A stretch of DNA of 64,000 nucleotides from Sphingobacterium sp. UBA7855 (lineage in GTDB: Bacteria; Bacteroidota; Bacteroidia; Sphingobacteriales; Sphingobacteriaceae): assembly GCA_002500745.1 (NCBI GenBank), contig DLST01000021.1, positions 7,311 to 71,310 of the forward strand, written 5' to 3'. Positions 42,665 through 53,541 of the stretch are shown one piece after another (the first letter of the stretch is position 1; each line of letters opens with the position of its first letter). Both the position numbers and the translations under genes were made by a program. The notes beneath the pieces were generated by a model. That model was not told where the DNA came from. It saw only the letters and a list, made by a program, of their open reading frames with translations, and did no database searches.

Positions 42665-43443
42665 ATGATGTCGAAGTGTTTTAGTGCATTCCAGATACCA
42701 TTCTCATCGACGCTGTCAGTTATATAATCTGCAATTTCTTTGACCTCGGGATTTGCATTGCCCATAGCAACTCCAATATGTGTGTGTGCTAGCATGGTGA
42801 TATCATTGCCTCCATCGCCAAACGACATGGTTTCTTCCCGGGTGAAGTTGAAATGATCTAAAAAAACATCTATTCCTATCTTTTTGCTCTGCCCCATCGG
42901 ATTAATATCGGCGAAAATTGGTGTCCACCTTGATGCGATTGAGTTCGGCATCACGTTTCTCATAAATTCGGCTTCTTCTTCCGGACTGATGAAAACATTA
43001 ATCTGCATCACCGTGTCTAGATCAAAATCCCGTTCGTAATCGCGAATAGGTGGAGTAGGGACATTAACCTGCTTGTACATCGCTAACACCTCAGGTGTAG
43101 CCCGATTTAATGAAATTTCTTTTTCTGACATAAATGAAAAAGTCAAGTCTTCATGTTTTTTGGCATAGTGCAATAAGGAGCGGATATCATTTTCAGGAAT
43201 ATTATTTTTATAGATAACTTCCTGTTCCTTTGTAACGCAATATCCGCCATTGAAGGTTATGTAACCGTCAAAATTAAGATAATGAATATGCTCGAGCTGA
43301 TTGTAGGATCTTCCTGTTGATACAAATACCTTGATATTTTTTTCTTTTAATAATTGAAATGCACGTTGAGTAGATTCGGGAACTTGATGTGTTTTGAAAC
43401 TTAGCAAAGTTCCATCGATGTCAAAAAAGATAGCTTTAATCAT
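42661..43443 (-). CDS. Cof-type HAD-superfamily phosphatase
   Basis: Cytoplasmic HAD phosphatase of the Cof/IIB group, 260 residues from ATG 43443 (MIKAIFFDIDGTL). Motif I is FFDIDGTL, motif II is VSTGRS, the lysine of motif III is in MGQSKKIG, and motif IV is SFGDGGNDITML followed by IGVAMGNANPEVK, the Cof signature. A longer in-frame reading from 43479 is possible but adds residues before motif I not typical of the family. Substrates are likely sugar phosphates or cofactor phosphates; not determinable here. Confidence 0.9.
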   Translation of the reverse strand: MIKAIFFDIDGTLLSFKTHQVPESTQRAFQLLKEKNIKVFVSTGRSYNQLEHIHYLNFDGYITFNGGYCVTKEQEVIYKNNIPENDIRSLLHYAKKHEDLTFSFMSEKEISLNRATPEVLAMYKQVNVPTPPIRDYERDFDLDTVMQINVFISPEEEAEFMRNVMPNSIASRWTPIFADINPMGQSKKIGIDVFLDHFNFTREETMSFGDGGNDITMLAHTHIGVAMGNANPEVKEIADYITDSVDENGIWNALKHFDII

Positions 43444-43806
43444 GAACTTATGGGTCAAAGTCAAATATACTAAATCCATAGGATAGTGTAACTATTACAG
43501 TATTGAATTTGATGTATTTATCCCTATAGGAAGATTGTTTTTAAGAAGGTTTGAGCAAGGATATGTTTGCATTCCCACTTAGAAAAAAAATACGATGACA
43601 GACTGATTATTTGCGATAGATAGATCTAAATTCAGCTTTTTGTTAATGTTTAGTTTAAGAAGCCTTCTTGTGTAATGCGCTATCTTGATAGTTTATTTTC
43701 GCAAAAATCTGACACAATCTTCTCTAATAATTTCGTAAATTTCAAATCCAAAAAAATGCAAATTGTATTGTGTTTAATGTGTTGGATTAAAAGGAGTTAT
43801 AATTTT
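43444..43806. other. Region upstream of dnaE
   Basis: About 360 bases, A+T rich. A ribosome-binding site AAGGAG (43791-43796) lies 10 nt before the dnaE ATG. No TAnnTTTG box with proper spacing could be identified. In-frame codons upstream of 43807 are open back to 43675 but encode no family sequence. Confidence 0.5.
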
Positions 43807-46800
43807 ATGTATATTATTTTCGATACGGAGACGACGGGTTTACCTAAGCGTTGGGACGCGCCAATTACGGATACCGACAATTGGCCTCGCTGTATTCAAT
43901 TAGCTTGGCAGATTCACGATGAGATGGGGAATCTGGTCGAACATCAAGATTTCTTAATTAAGCCAGATGGATTTGATATACCCTATGACTCTGAAAAAAT
44001 ACACGGTATATCCACTGCCTTGGCGGAAGAGCAAGGGGTACCAATTCAGCAGGTTCTGGAGAAATTCAATATCGCATTAAATAAAGCCAAGTTTGTCGTT
44101 GGTCAGAATATTGGTTTTGATTTGAATATCATGGGCTGCGAATTTTATCGCTATGGTATCACAACCGATATGGCGAATATGCCTGTTTTAGATACCTGTA
44201 CGGAAGTAACCGCTGAACTACTGAAGATTCCTGGTGGTCGTGGCGGGCGGTTTAAGTTGCCCAATTTGACCGAGTTACATTCCTATTTATTTGGAGTACC
44301 ATTTGCCGAAGCACATAATGCCACTGCCGACGTAGAGGCGACAGCACGTTGTTTTTTGGAGCTGGTGAGAAGACAAGTGTTTACGGCCGAAGATCTTCAG
44401 GTGGACACGGGTTACTTCGTTGATTTTAAAATCAATAATCCGGGTCCTATACCTACGGTGGGGCTAAAGCATGTAAACTTAAAAGCCGCCTCTGATGAAA
44501 TTAGAAGGCAATCCGAGCCTGAAGAGAATAGAGTTGTTGTGGATGCTGAAGCATTGGCAGCCTTAAAGGATGCTAAATTTGCCCATTTACATAACCATTC
44601 TCAGTTTTCAATCCTTCAGTCAACGATGTCGTACGATAGATTGGTTTCGGCAGCGATCAAGGATAATATGCCGGCTGTTGCATTAACGGATCATGGCAAT
44701 ATGATGGGAGCTTTTGAGTTTGTTTCTCGCGTTATAGGTCATAACAAGGAAATTGAAGCTCAAAATGCGGAAGCTATTGAGAATGGACAAGAACCTACTG
44801 GTCAGCTCTTAAAGCCCATTGTGGGGTGTGAGTTTTTTGTCTGTGAAAACCACAAAGATAAGTCCAGAAAAGATAATGGTTATCAGATTGTGTTGTTGGC
44901 AAAAAATAAGCGCGGTTATCATAATCTGGCGAAGCTCGCTTCTTACGCCTACACTGCAGGATTTTATTATGTACCCCGGATTGATAAAGATCTTATTCTT
45001 CAATATAAGGAGGATGTTATCGCTTTGTCAGGAAGCCTGCAAGGAGAAGTTCCTAATAAAGTACTGAATATAGGGGAGAGCCAGGCCGAGGAGGCATTGC
45101 TATGGTGGAAAGAGCATTTTAGTGATGATTTTTATCTCGAGTTGATGCGCCATGGCCAGGAAGATGAGGACCGTGTGAACCAAACCTTGCTTAAATTTTC
45201 CCGCAAATATCAGATTAAAATTGTTGCGACCAACAATACATATTACGAAAAGAAAGGTGACGCCCATGCGCACGATATTTTATTGTGTGTGAAAGATGGG
45301 GAGAAGCTTTCGACTCCAAAAGGTAGGGGCCGGGGATTCCGTTTTGGTTTGCCGAATCAGGAATATTATTTCAAGTCTTCTGACGAAATGAAGGCGCTGT
45401 TTAAGGATCTTCCCGAAGCAATTTTGAATATTCAGGAGATAGTTGACAAAGTTGAGATTTTTAAACTAAATCGCGATGTTCTTCTGCCTAAATTTGATAT
45501 ACCTGAAGAGTTTCAGGTAGAAGCGGATCTTGAAGATGGCGGAAAACGAGGCGAGAATAAATACCTCGCACACCTCTGTTATGAAGGTGCTAAAAAACGT
45601 TACGAAGAAATCACGCATGATATTCGTGAGCGGCTAGATTTTGAGTTGGCTACTATCGAGAAAACCGGCTATCCTGGTTACTTTTTGATTGTGCAGGATT
45701 TTATTGCAGCCGCACGAGCGATGGGGGTGTCGGTGGGGCCTGGACGGGGATCTGCTGCTGGTTCAGCTGTGGCCTATTGTCTTGGGATTACAAATATCGA
45801 TCCGATTAAGTATGATTTGCTTTTTGAGCGTTTCCTAAATCCCGACCGTGTATCTATGCCCGATATTGATATCGATTTTGATGACGAGGGGCGTGGACGC
45901 GTCATGCAATATGTAATCAATAAATATGGTGCAAGTCAAGTTGCCCAGATTATTACCTACGGTACAATGGCTGCTAAATCATCCATTAAAGATACAGCCC
46001 GTGTACTTGATTTACCTTTAGGTGATGCTAATGAAATTGCTAAGCTGATTCCAAATCTTAAATTATCCAAAATTTTTACGCTAGATGACGCTGGTTTAAA
46101 GGAGAAGCTTAGGACAGAGGAAATTGAAGCCGTCAATAGATTGAAATCTATTGCCGATGGTGCGGGGCTGGAAGCCGAAACAATCCGGCAAGCCCGGGTA
46201 TTAGAAGGTTCTGTGCGGAATACAGGTATTCATGCCTGCGGCGTTATTATCACACCCGACGATATTACTAACTTTGTTCCTGTTTCTTTAGCAAAAGACT
46301 CTGATCTTTATGTAACGCAGTTTGATAATCACGTGGTGGAAAGTGCTGGTTTGCTAAAAATGGACTTCTTAGGTTTAAAGACGCTGACGTTGATCAAAGA
46401 TACCGTCGAGAATGTCAAATTAAGCCATGGTATTATACTGGATCCAGATCAGTTTCCAATTGATGATGAGCTTACGTATGAGCTCTTCCAACGTGGAGAA
46501 ACGATTGGTGTATTCCAGTATGAATCTCCAGGGATGCAGAAGTACATGCGTGACCTTAAACCTACGGTATTCGCAGATTTGATTGCGATGAATGCACTCT
46601 ATCGTCCAGGGCCAATTGAATATATCCCCAGTTTCATTAAGCGTAAGCATGGCATAGATCCGATTATTTACGATTTGGATGCCTGTGAGGAGTATTTAAA
46701 AGAAACCTATGGTATTACAGTATATCAAGAACAGGTAATGCTTTTATCTCAAAAGTTAGCTGGATTTTCGAAAGGTGATGCCGATGTTCTGCGGAAGGCT

Positions 46801-48225
46801 ATGGGTAAGAAGCAAAAGGCTGTACTTGACAAGATGAAACCTAAGTTTATTTCGCAGGCCGAGGAGAAGGGGCATAATGCCAAGGTCTTGGAGAAGATAT
46901 GGACCGATTGGGAAGCTTTTGCGAGTTATGCATTTAATAAATCCCATTCTACATGTTATGCATGGGTAGCCTATCAGACAGCTTATTTGAAAGCACATTT
47001 TCCTGCTGAATATATGGCGGCTGTACTTTCTAACAATATGAATGATATCAAGCAAGTAACATTCTTTATGGAAGAATGTAAGCGTATGGGGTTAGAAGTA
47101 CTTGGACCTGATGTGAATGAATCCTATTATAAATTTACAGTGAATGAGCGAGGCGCTATTCGTTTTGGAATAGGCGCTGTAAAGGGTGTTGGAGCAGGGG
47201 CCGTGGATGCTATTGTTCAGACAAGGCAATCGGGTTTATATAAATCCGTTTTTGATATGGCGAAGCGTATTGATTTACGTGCTGTCAATAAAAAGGCATT
47301 TGAGAGCTTAGCTTATGCTGGGGGATTTGATAGCTTCGAAAATACACATCGTGCACAATATTTCCACTCCGACGAAAATTCAACCGGCATGGAAAAGGCG
47401 ATACGTTTCGGACAGCGCTATAAGGAAAATGAAAGTTCAGCCCAGGCAAGTCTTTTTGGTGGTGATGGTGGAGCTGAATTGCCGGAGCCCGTGTTGGCGC
47501 CATGTCCACAATGGGGGTTAATTGAAAAGCTTAAATATGAAAAAGAGGTCATTGGTATTTATCTAACTAGTCATCCGTTGGATACCTATCGTTTTGAGAT
47601 CGAGCATTTTTGTCAGAATTCAGTTTCAGACTTAGCATTGATCAATAAGGTTAAGGCGACAGAGGTTGATGAAGAGACTTTACTTGAGTTCAATCGAATC
47701 AAAAACAAGGAATTGGTAATAGGGGGTATTATAGCTTCTGCGAATCATCGATTGACAAAGAATGGTAAGCCCTTTGCTTCTTTTATCATTGAAGATTATA
47801 GTGATTCCTATGATATGGCGGTATTTGGCGAAGAATATGTGAAGTTAAAGGGATATTTGCAGGAGGGATACTTTGTGCAGTTAAGAGGCTTAGTACAGGA
47901 GCGCTTTAGACAAGTCGGAAATTGGGGCTTTGAACTACGCAGTGTACAATTGCTTTCTGATCTTCGCGAAAAGATGGCTAAAAGTTTTACGATTAATATT
48001 CCATTGCCTAAATTGAACGAAGCATTTTTAGATGGAATTAAGGATATACTTGCGCAAAACGAGATTGAGGGTGTTGTGCCAAGTTGTCAATTGAAGTTTA
48101 AAATTTGGGATCCGCAGGATGAGATATCTGTCGAAATGCCAGCTAAAAGTTTGAAAATAAACCTTACAAATGAATTTTTGGATTGCATCGATAAGTTTGA
48201 AGGTGTAAATTATCGACTGAACTAG
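43807..48225 (+). CDS. dnaE: DNA polymerase III alpha subunit with N-terminal 3-5 exonuclease domain
   Basis: Replicative polymerase subunit, 1472 residues. Residues 1-190 are a DnaQ-like proofreading exonuclease: ExoI FDTETTGLPK, ExoII VGQNIGFDLN and ExoIII HNATADVEA. A PHP domain starts with AHLHNHSQFSIL near 258. The polymerase core has GPGRGSAAGSAVAYCLGI and the catalytic aspartates PDIDIDFDD near 680, then GIHACGVIITP, ALYRPGPIEY and FNKSHSTCYAWVAYQTAYLK. A C-terminal OB fold follows. ATG 43807 was chosen because a good AAGGAG precedes it and the exonuclease begins there. Proofreading may therefore be in cis. Confidence 0.95.
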   Translation: MYIIFDTETTGLPKRWDAPITDTDNWPRCIQLAWQIHDEMGNLVEHQDFLIKPDGFDIPYDSEKIHGISTALAEEQGVPIQQVLEKFNIALNKAKFVVGQNIGFDLNIMGCEFYRYGITTDMANMPVLDTCTEVTAELLKIPGGRGGRFKLPNLTELHSYLFGVPFAEAHNATADVEATARCFLELVRRQVFTAEDLQVDTGYFVDFKINNPGPIPTVGLKHVNLKAASDEIRRQSEPEENRVVVDAEALAALKDAKFAHLHNHSQFSILQSTMSYDRLVSAAIKDNMPAVALTDHGNMMGAFEFVSRVIGHNKEIEAQNAEAIENGQEPTGQLLKPIVGCEFFVCENHKDKSRKDNGYQIVLLAKNKRGYHNLAKLASYAYTAGFYYVPRIDKDLILQYKEDVIALSGSLQGEVPNKVLNIGESQAEEALLWWKEHFSDDFYLELMRHGQEDEDRVNQTLLKFSRKYQIKIVATNNTYYEKKGDAHAHDILLCVKDGEKLSTPKGRGRGFRFGLPNQEYYFKSSDEMKALFKDLPEAILNIQEIVDKVEIFKLNRDVLLPKFDIPEEFQVEADLEDGGKRGENKYLAHLCYEGAKKRYEEITHDIRERLDFELATIEKTGYPGYFLIVQDFIAAARAMGVSVGPGRGSAAGSAVAYCLGITNIDPIKYDLLFERFLNPDRVSMPDIDIDFDDEGRGRVMQYVINKYGASQVAQIITYGTMAAKSSIKDTARVLDLPLGDANEIAKLIPNLKLSKIFTLDDAGLKEKLRTEEIEAVNRLKSIADGAGLEAETIRQARVLEGSVRNTGIHACGVIITPDDITNFVPVSLAKDSDLYVTQFDNHVVESAGLLKMDFLGLKTLTLIKDTVENVKLSHGIILDPDQFPIDDELTYELFQRGETIGVFQYESPGMQKYMRDLKPTVFADLIAMNALYRPGPIEYIPSFIKRKHGIDPIIYDLDACEEYLKETYGITVYQEQVMLLSQKLAGFSKGDADVLRKAMGKKQKAVLDKMKPKFISQAEEKGHNAKVLEKIWTDWEAFASYAFNKSHSTCYAWVAYQTAYLKAHFPAEYMAAVLSNNMNDIKQVTFFMEECKRMGLEVLGPDVNESYYKFTVNERGAIRFGIGAVKGVGAGAVDAIVQTRQSGLYKSVFDMAKRIDLRAVNKKAFESLAYAGGFDSFENTHRAQYFHSDENSTGMEKAIRFGQRYKENESSAQASLFGGDGGAELPEPVLAPCPQWGLIEKLKYEKEVIGIYLTSHPLDTYRFEIEHFCQNSVSDLALINKVKATEVDEETLLEFNRIKNKELVIGGIIASANHRLTKNGKPFASFIIEDYSDSYDMAVFGEEYVKLKGYLQEGYFVQLRGLVQERFRQVGNWGFELRSVQLLSDLREKMAKSFTINIPLPKLNEAFLDGIKDILAQNEIEGVVPSCQLKFKIWDPQDEISVEMPAKSLKINLTNEFLDCIDKFEGVNYRLN

Positions 48226-48277
48226 TTTGGATTGGAATTTGTGTAATTAAGATTACAAATTCATTAATAGTTGTTAT

Positions 48278-48285
48278 TATCTTTG
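48278..48285 (+). promoter_or_regulatory. Putative -7 box of trxA
   Basis: TATCTTTG matches TAnnTTTG. No TTG or TTTG is found 19-21 nt upstream, so this is a partial promoter match. Confidence 0.4.
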
Positions 48286-48347
48286 TTTATAGATTTTAGC
48301 AATTAAAAAATATACATCTAACTTCGGTTTATAAAAATTAAAAGATT

Positions 48348-48668
48348 ATGGCATTAGAAATTACAGATAGCAACTTTGAAGAAGTTGTTTTAAAAGCAGA
48401 CAAACCAGTATTAATCGATTTTTGGGCAGAGTGGTGTGGACCATGTCGTATGGTAGGTCCTGTAGTGGAGGAATTGGCGAAGGATTATGAAGGAAAAGCG
48501 GTTATTGGGAAAGTCAACGTGGATGAGAATCCAGAGATTTCAGTACGTTATGGAATTCGTAATATCCCTGCTTTGTTATTCTTCAAAAATGGAGAAATTG
48601 TTGATAAGCAAATCGGTGCTGTTCCAAAGTCTGTTTTGAACGAGAAATTAGAAAAGCAACTGGCTTAA
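48348..48668 (+). CDS. trxA: Thioredoxin
   Basis: Small cytoplasmic thiol-disulfide carrier, 106 residues. The active site is WCGPC at residues 29-33 in IDFWAEWCGPCRMVGP. The cis-proline loop is seen in YGIRNIPALLFFKNGE. Standard length. A TATCTTTG -7 box (48278-48285) lies about 60 nt upstream, and a terminator follows the stop codon. Confidence 0.97.
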   Translation: MALEITDSNFEEVVLKADKPVLIDFWAEWCGPCRMVGPVVEELAKDYEGKAVIGKVNVDENPEISVRYGIRNIPALLFFKNGEIVDKQIGAVPKSVLNEKLEKQLA

Positions 48669-48685
48669 CGAACTATAAAGACCAA

Positions 48686-48719
48686 AAAAGCCTGAAATTC
48701 ATATTTCGGGCTTTTTTTT
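48686..48719 (+). terminator. Terminator of trxA
   Basis: 11-bp stem AAGCCTGAAAT / ATTTCGGGCTT (48688-48698 with 48703-48713, one T-G pair), TCAT loop, then a run of T to 48719. Confidence 0.85.
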
Positions 48720-49075
48720 GTTTGATCAGTTCGTTTTAATTGTTTTTTTTGAAGATGTATGTGTTTTTTTCTTTTGTTTTTTTGAATTTTATCCTGTTAA
48801 TTCCTAATAAAATGTGATTCCACTTTTTTTATTAGTATTTTTTTGGTTTTATATGATTTCATCACTCTTTTTATCTTGATTTTTATATAATTATTTATAA
48901 TTAGCCTTATGTTTTTGCTTTTTATTGATTTTTATGTTTTTTTTATAAAAAAAATCAATTTTATTTGTGAAAATGCATATTTTTTACTTTCTTTGAGTAT
49001 GAAAAATGAGTAAAAAATTGATTTCATCGGTATTACTTACTTTTTTTTAGTTTTTTAACTCTATTTTTGAGTGTT

Positions 49076-49166
49076 TTTTACATAAAAACGTAATTAGATA
49101 AAGATTTTCCCTTTCAAATACCCTAGATTATGCCTCGCGTTACTCTCCGTAACGCGAGTTTTTTTT
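49076..49166 (+). ncRNA. Candidate small RNA between an orphan -7 box and an orphan terminator
   Basis: A TATTTTTG box at 49062-49069 predicts a start near 49076, and a strong terminator ends the unit at 49166, giving a transcript of about 90 nt. There is no reading frame in it beyond a few codons. The -33 element is not consensus, so the promoter is only partly supported. No known RNA family was recognised. Confidence 0.3.
49134..49166 (+). terminator. Orphan rho-independent terminator
   Basis: Perfect 10-bp stem CTCGCGTTAC / GTAACGCGAG (49134-49143 with 49149-49158), TCTCC loop, then eight T residues. The plus-strand gene before it, trxA, already has its own terminator about 430 nt upstream. 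Confidence 0.85.
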
Positions 49167-49191
49167 GAGGTATGCATAAGGTTAGAAACAA

Positions 49192-49223
49192 AAAAACGGC
49201 TATCCCAAAGGATAGCCGTTTTT
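49192..49223 (-). terminator. Terminator of rpsF-rpsR-rplI
   Basis: 14-bp stem AAAAACGGCTATCC / GGATAGCCGTTTTT (49192-49205 with 49210-49223) with a CAAA loop. The A-run gives a U-tract on the minus strand. Confidence 0.88.
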
Positions 49224-49247
49224 ATATTGTTTACTAAATAAATAGGA

Positions 49248-49691
49248 TTACTCAGCAATTACTTCGAAAGGAACTTGAACTTTCACTTCTTTGTGTAAGT
49301 TTAAGTTAGCGATATATTCACCTACTTCTTTAGGTTCTACTTCGAAAGTGATACGACGACGATCAACGTCAAAACCTTTCGCTTTCAATGCATCAGCAAT
49401 TTGAATACTATTTACTTTACCAAAGATTTTACCAGATTCACCTGCTTTAGCACCAATTGAAAGTTTGATAGTTTCTAATTTACCAGCTAATTCAGTTGCG
49501 TCTTTTTTGATTTTGTCTTGTTTAAACTGAGCTTGTTTAATGTTCTCAGCTAAAACTTTTTTTGCAGATTCAGTCGCTTGGATTGCAAATCCTTGAGGGA
49601 TTAAGTAGTTACGACCGAAACCTGGTTTTACATTAACGATATCGTTTTGCTCACCTAAGCCTTTGATATCTTGTTTTAAAATTACTTCCAT
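49248..49691 (-). CDS. rplI: Ribosomal protein bL9
   Basis: Large-subunit ribosomal protein bL9, 147 residues. The N-terminal rRNA-binding domain has the signature VILKQDIKGLGEQNDIVNVK and GFGRNYLIPQGFAI, joined by the long central helix (KKVLAENIKQAQFKQDKIKK) to the C-terminal domain. Third gene of the rpsF-rpsR-rplI operon, 15 nt after rpsR. A terminator closes the unit. Confidence 0.97.
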   Translation of the reverse strand: MEVILKQDIKGLGEQNDIVNVKPGFGRNYLIPQGFAIQATESAKKVLAENIKQAQFKQDKIKKDATELAGKLETIKLSIGAKAGESGKIFGKVNSIQIADALKAKGFDVDRRRITFEVEPKEVGEYIANLNLHKEVKVQVPFEVIAE

Positions 49692-49706
49692 TTTCTATCG
49701 TCCTCC

Positions 49707-49970
49707 TTATTTAATTGCATCAGCTAAGTAAGGTAACAAGCCGATGTGACGAGCACGTTTAACAGCTTGAGCTACTTTACGTTGAAATTTCAAAGATGTA
49801 CCAGTCAAACGACGAGGCAAGATTTTACCTTGATCATTTACAAATTTCATCAAGAAGTTAGCATCTTTATAATCGATATATTTGATACCATTCTTTTTGA
49901 AACGACAGTATTTTTTACGATTGTCCTCTACTTTAGGAGCAGTTACGTATTGGATATTTTCGTTAGCCAT
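49707..49970 (-). CDS. rpsR: Ribosomal protein bS18
   Basis: Small-subunit ribosomal protein bS18, 87 residues. Typical segments are KYCRFKKNGIKYIDYKDANF, then GKILPRRLTGTSLKFQRKVA and QAVKRARHIGLLPY. Binds 16S rRNA together with bS6. Its ATG overlaps the rpsF stop codon by one base (TAATG), which indicates translational coupling. In many bacteria ssb lies between rpsF and rpsR; here it does not. Confidence 0.97.
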   Translation of the reverse strand: MANENIQYVTAPKVEDNRKKYCRFKKNGIKYIDYKDANFLMKFVNDQGKILPRRLTGTSLKFQRKVAQAVKRARHIGLLPYLADAIK

Positions 49971-50338
49971 TAGTTTGCGCCCTCCTCAGTTTTAGTTTCA
50001 GCTTTTTTGTTGAATGCACCGCTACGTTTTTTCTCGTTGTAAGCTTTGGCATGTTTGTCTAAACTTACAGTCAAGAAACGCATAATGCGCTCATCACGTT
50101 TGTATTCAACCTCTAATTTATTGATTAATTCACCTGGAGCCTTGAATTCAGTTAAGTGATAAAATCCAGTAGTTTTTTTCTGGATTGGATACGCTAATTT
50201 TTTCAAACCCCAATTGTCTTCAGCGACAATCTCGGCTCCGCCTTCTGTTAAGATGTTTTTGAATTTTGCGATTACTTCTTTCGCAGCATCATCAGAAAGC
50301 AACGGGGTAAGAACGATTACAGATTCGTACTGTTGCAT
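49970..50338 (-). CDS. rpsF: Ribosomal protein bS6
   Basis: Small-subunit ribosomal protein bS6, 122 residues. It starts with MQQYESVIVLTPLLSDD and contains GGAEIVAEDNWGLKKLAYPI and TGFYHLTEFKAPGELI, the usual order. The C-terminal tail (AYNEKKRSGAFNKKAETKTE) is charged and probably disordered. First gene of the operon, with a full-consensus promoter 50 nt upstream. No S6-S18 binding leader motif could be recognised, only a small 5-bp hairpin at 50368-50381. Confidence 0.97.
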   Translation of the reverse strand: MQQYESVIVLTPLLSDDAAKEVIAKFKNILTEGGAEIVAEDNWGLKKLAYPIQKKTTGFYHLTEFKAPGELINKLEVEYKRDERIMRFLTVSLDKHAKAYNEKKRSGAFNKKAETKTEEGAN

Positions 50339-50384
50339 TGTGTTAATTAATTTTGTTATTTAAAAATCCACTTTTGTGGAAGTG

Positions 50385-50416
50385 CAAATGTAGGTATTAT
50401 ATTGTTATGTTGCAAA
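50385..50416 (-). promoter_or_regulatory. Promoter of rpsF-rpsR-rplI
   Basis: Minus strand: TTTG (50413-50416), exact 20-nt spacer, TACATTTG (50385-50392). A perfect match to the Bacteroidota consensus. The start codon of rpsF is 46 nt from the -7 box. Confidence 0.88.
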
Positions 50417-50428
50417 GCATTAAAACAA

Positions 50429-50464
50429 AAAAGTTTAGATCCTTTATGGATCTAAACTTTTCTT
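50429..50464 (-). terminator. Terminator of dapA
   Basis: 14-bp stem AAAAGTTTAGATCC / GGATCTAAACTTTT (50429-50442 with 50448-50461), loop TTTAT. A-residues before it give a U-tract on the minus strand. It lies about 20 nt after the dapA stop codon. Confidence 0.85.
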
Positions 50465-50482
50465 AAGTGTGCGCTACGGTAT

Positions 50483-51361
50483 TTACTTAATTTTTTTTAA
50501 CTCTTCTTTTATAGCAGCCTGAGTATTTGTACTTATACGCACTAAGGGAAGGCGTAATATATCTTTTCCAATACCCAATTCTTGAAGTATATATTTTACG
50601 CCAGCGGGATTTCCTTCAATAAAACATAGTTCGGTAATATCCAATAGTTCTTGATGTATCGATCTAGCGTCGATATAATTCCCTTCGGCACATAATTTTG
50701 TTAAGGTTGCTACTTTTTTCGGTAAAGCATTTCCGATTACTGAAATGATGCCGGCAGCACCAAGAGCCATCATTGGCAAGGTAACGGGATCATCACCAGA
50801 AATCAGTAGAAAATCTTTTGGTTTATCCCGTAAGATGTCACTGAACTGAGCAAAGTTACCCGAAGCTTCTTTGATAGCAACGATATTAAAAAAATCATTC
50901 GCTAATCGTAATGTTGTCTGTGCAGAAATATTGCTCCCTGTGCGTCCAGGTACATTGTATAAAATAATAGGCAGGGGAGATGCTGCTGCAACAGCTTTAT
51001 AATGTTGATAAATTCCCTCTTGAGTCGGTTTGTTATAATATGGAGAAACGGATAGAATCGCACAAAATCCAGTTGAATCAAAATTTTTGATTTGCTCCAC
51101 AATCTCAGCGGTATTGTTTCCACCGATACCAGCAACCAGAGGTAATCTACCGTTCACGCGCTTGACAGTAAAATCCCAGATGCGCTTTCGTTCATCATTG
51201 GTCAATGTGGCAACTTCTCCAGTTGTACCTAAAGAAACCAAATAGTCCATACCTTCGTTGATCTGCAAGTCAATAAGCTGACCCAATGCTTCGAAATCAA
51301 CAGATTCATCTGAGTTAAAAGGAGTGACTAATGCTACTCCTGCGCCGTGAAGCTCGTTCAT
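50483..51361 (-). CDS. dapA: 4-hydroxy-tetrahydrodipicolinate synthase
   Basis: Condenses pyruvate with aspartate semialdehyde in the lysine and meso-diaminopimelate pathway, which feeds peptidoglycan. 292 residues, cytoplasmic aldolase barrel. LGTTGEVATL is the substrate loop, the Tyr is in IILYNVPGRTG (about 133-137) and the Schiff-base lysine in NIVAIKEASGNFAQ near 165. GDDPVTLPMMALGAAGIISV follows, as in DapA. Start ATG 51361. Downstream of ligA by 36 nt, so both may be cotranscribed. Confidence 0.96.
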   Translation of the reverse strand: MNELHGAGVALVTPFNSDESVDFEALGQLIDLQINEGMDYLVSLGTTGEVATLTNDERKRIWDFTVKRVNGRLPLVAGIGGNNTAEIVEQIKNFDSTGFCAILSVSPYYNKPTQEGIYQHYKAVAAASPLPIILYNVPGRTGSNISAQTTLRLANDFFNIVAIKEASGNFAQFSDILRDKPKDFLLISGDDPVTLPMMALGAAGIISVIGNALPKKVATLTKLCAEGNYIDARSIHQELLDITELCFIEGNPAGVKYILQELGIGKDILRLPLVRISTNTQAAIKEELKKIK

Positions 51362-51397
51362 CTTGTCTTTGTGTTTATATTAATTTAATTAAAAAAC

Positions 51398-53431
<2,034 letters not shown>

Positions 53432-53541
53432 TTACAAATAAAAAGTACGTTTAAATAAAATAAATAAAGAATCTTGTCGTAATGACTGCTTTATTTTTAA
53501 AATGCGTTTTTTTGCATTTTGTATTTTGGGGAAATAAGAAA

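Larger units (their letters stand above)
48720..49191. other. T-rich gene-free region
   Basis: About 470 bases without a gene. From about 48721 to 49080 the plus strand is dominated by T, with many runs of five to eight T residues and few G or C. A TATTTTTG box lies at 49062-49069 and a G+C-rich terminator at 49134-49166. The stretch holds no convincing reading frame. Confidence 0.6.

Noticed and set aside
43675..43806. 44-residue N-terminal extension of DnaE
   Set aside because: The sequence is not family-like, and a strong AAGGAG precedes ATG 43807 where the exonuclease begins.
49970..49972. Missing ssb between rpsF and rpsR as evidence of deletion
   Set aside because: Many Bacteroidota have this arrangement, and the TAATG overlap shows a tight, intact junction.
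50338..50392. S6-S18 autoregulatory leader before rpsF
   Set aside because: Only a 5-bp hairpin is present, and the conserved CCG-containing loop of the known leader motif is missing.
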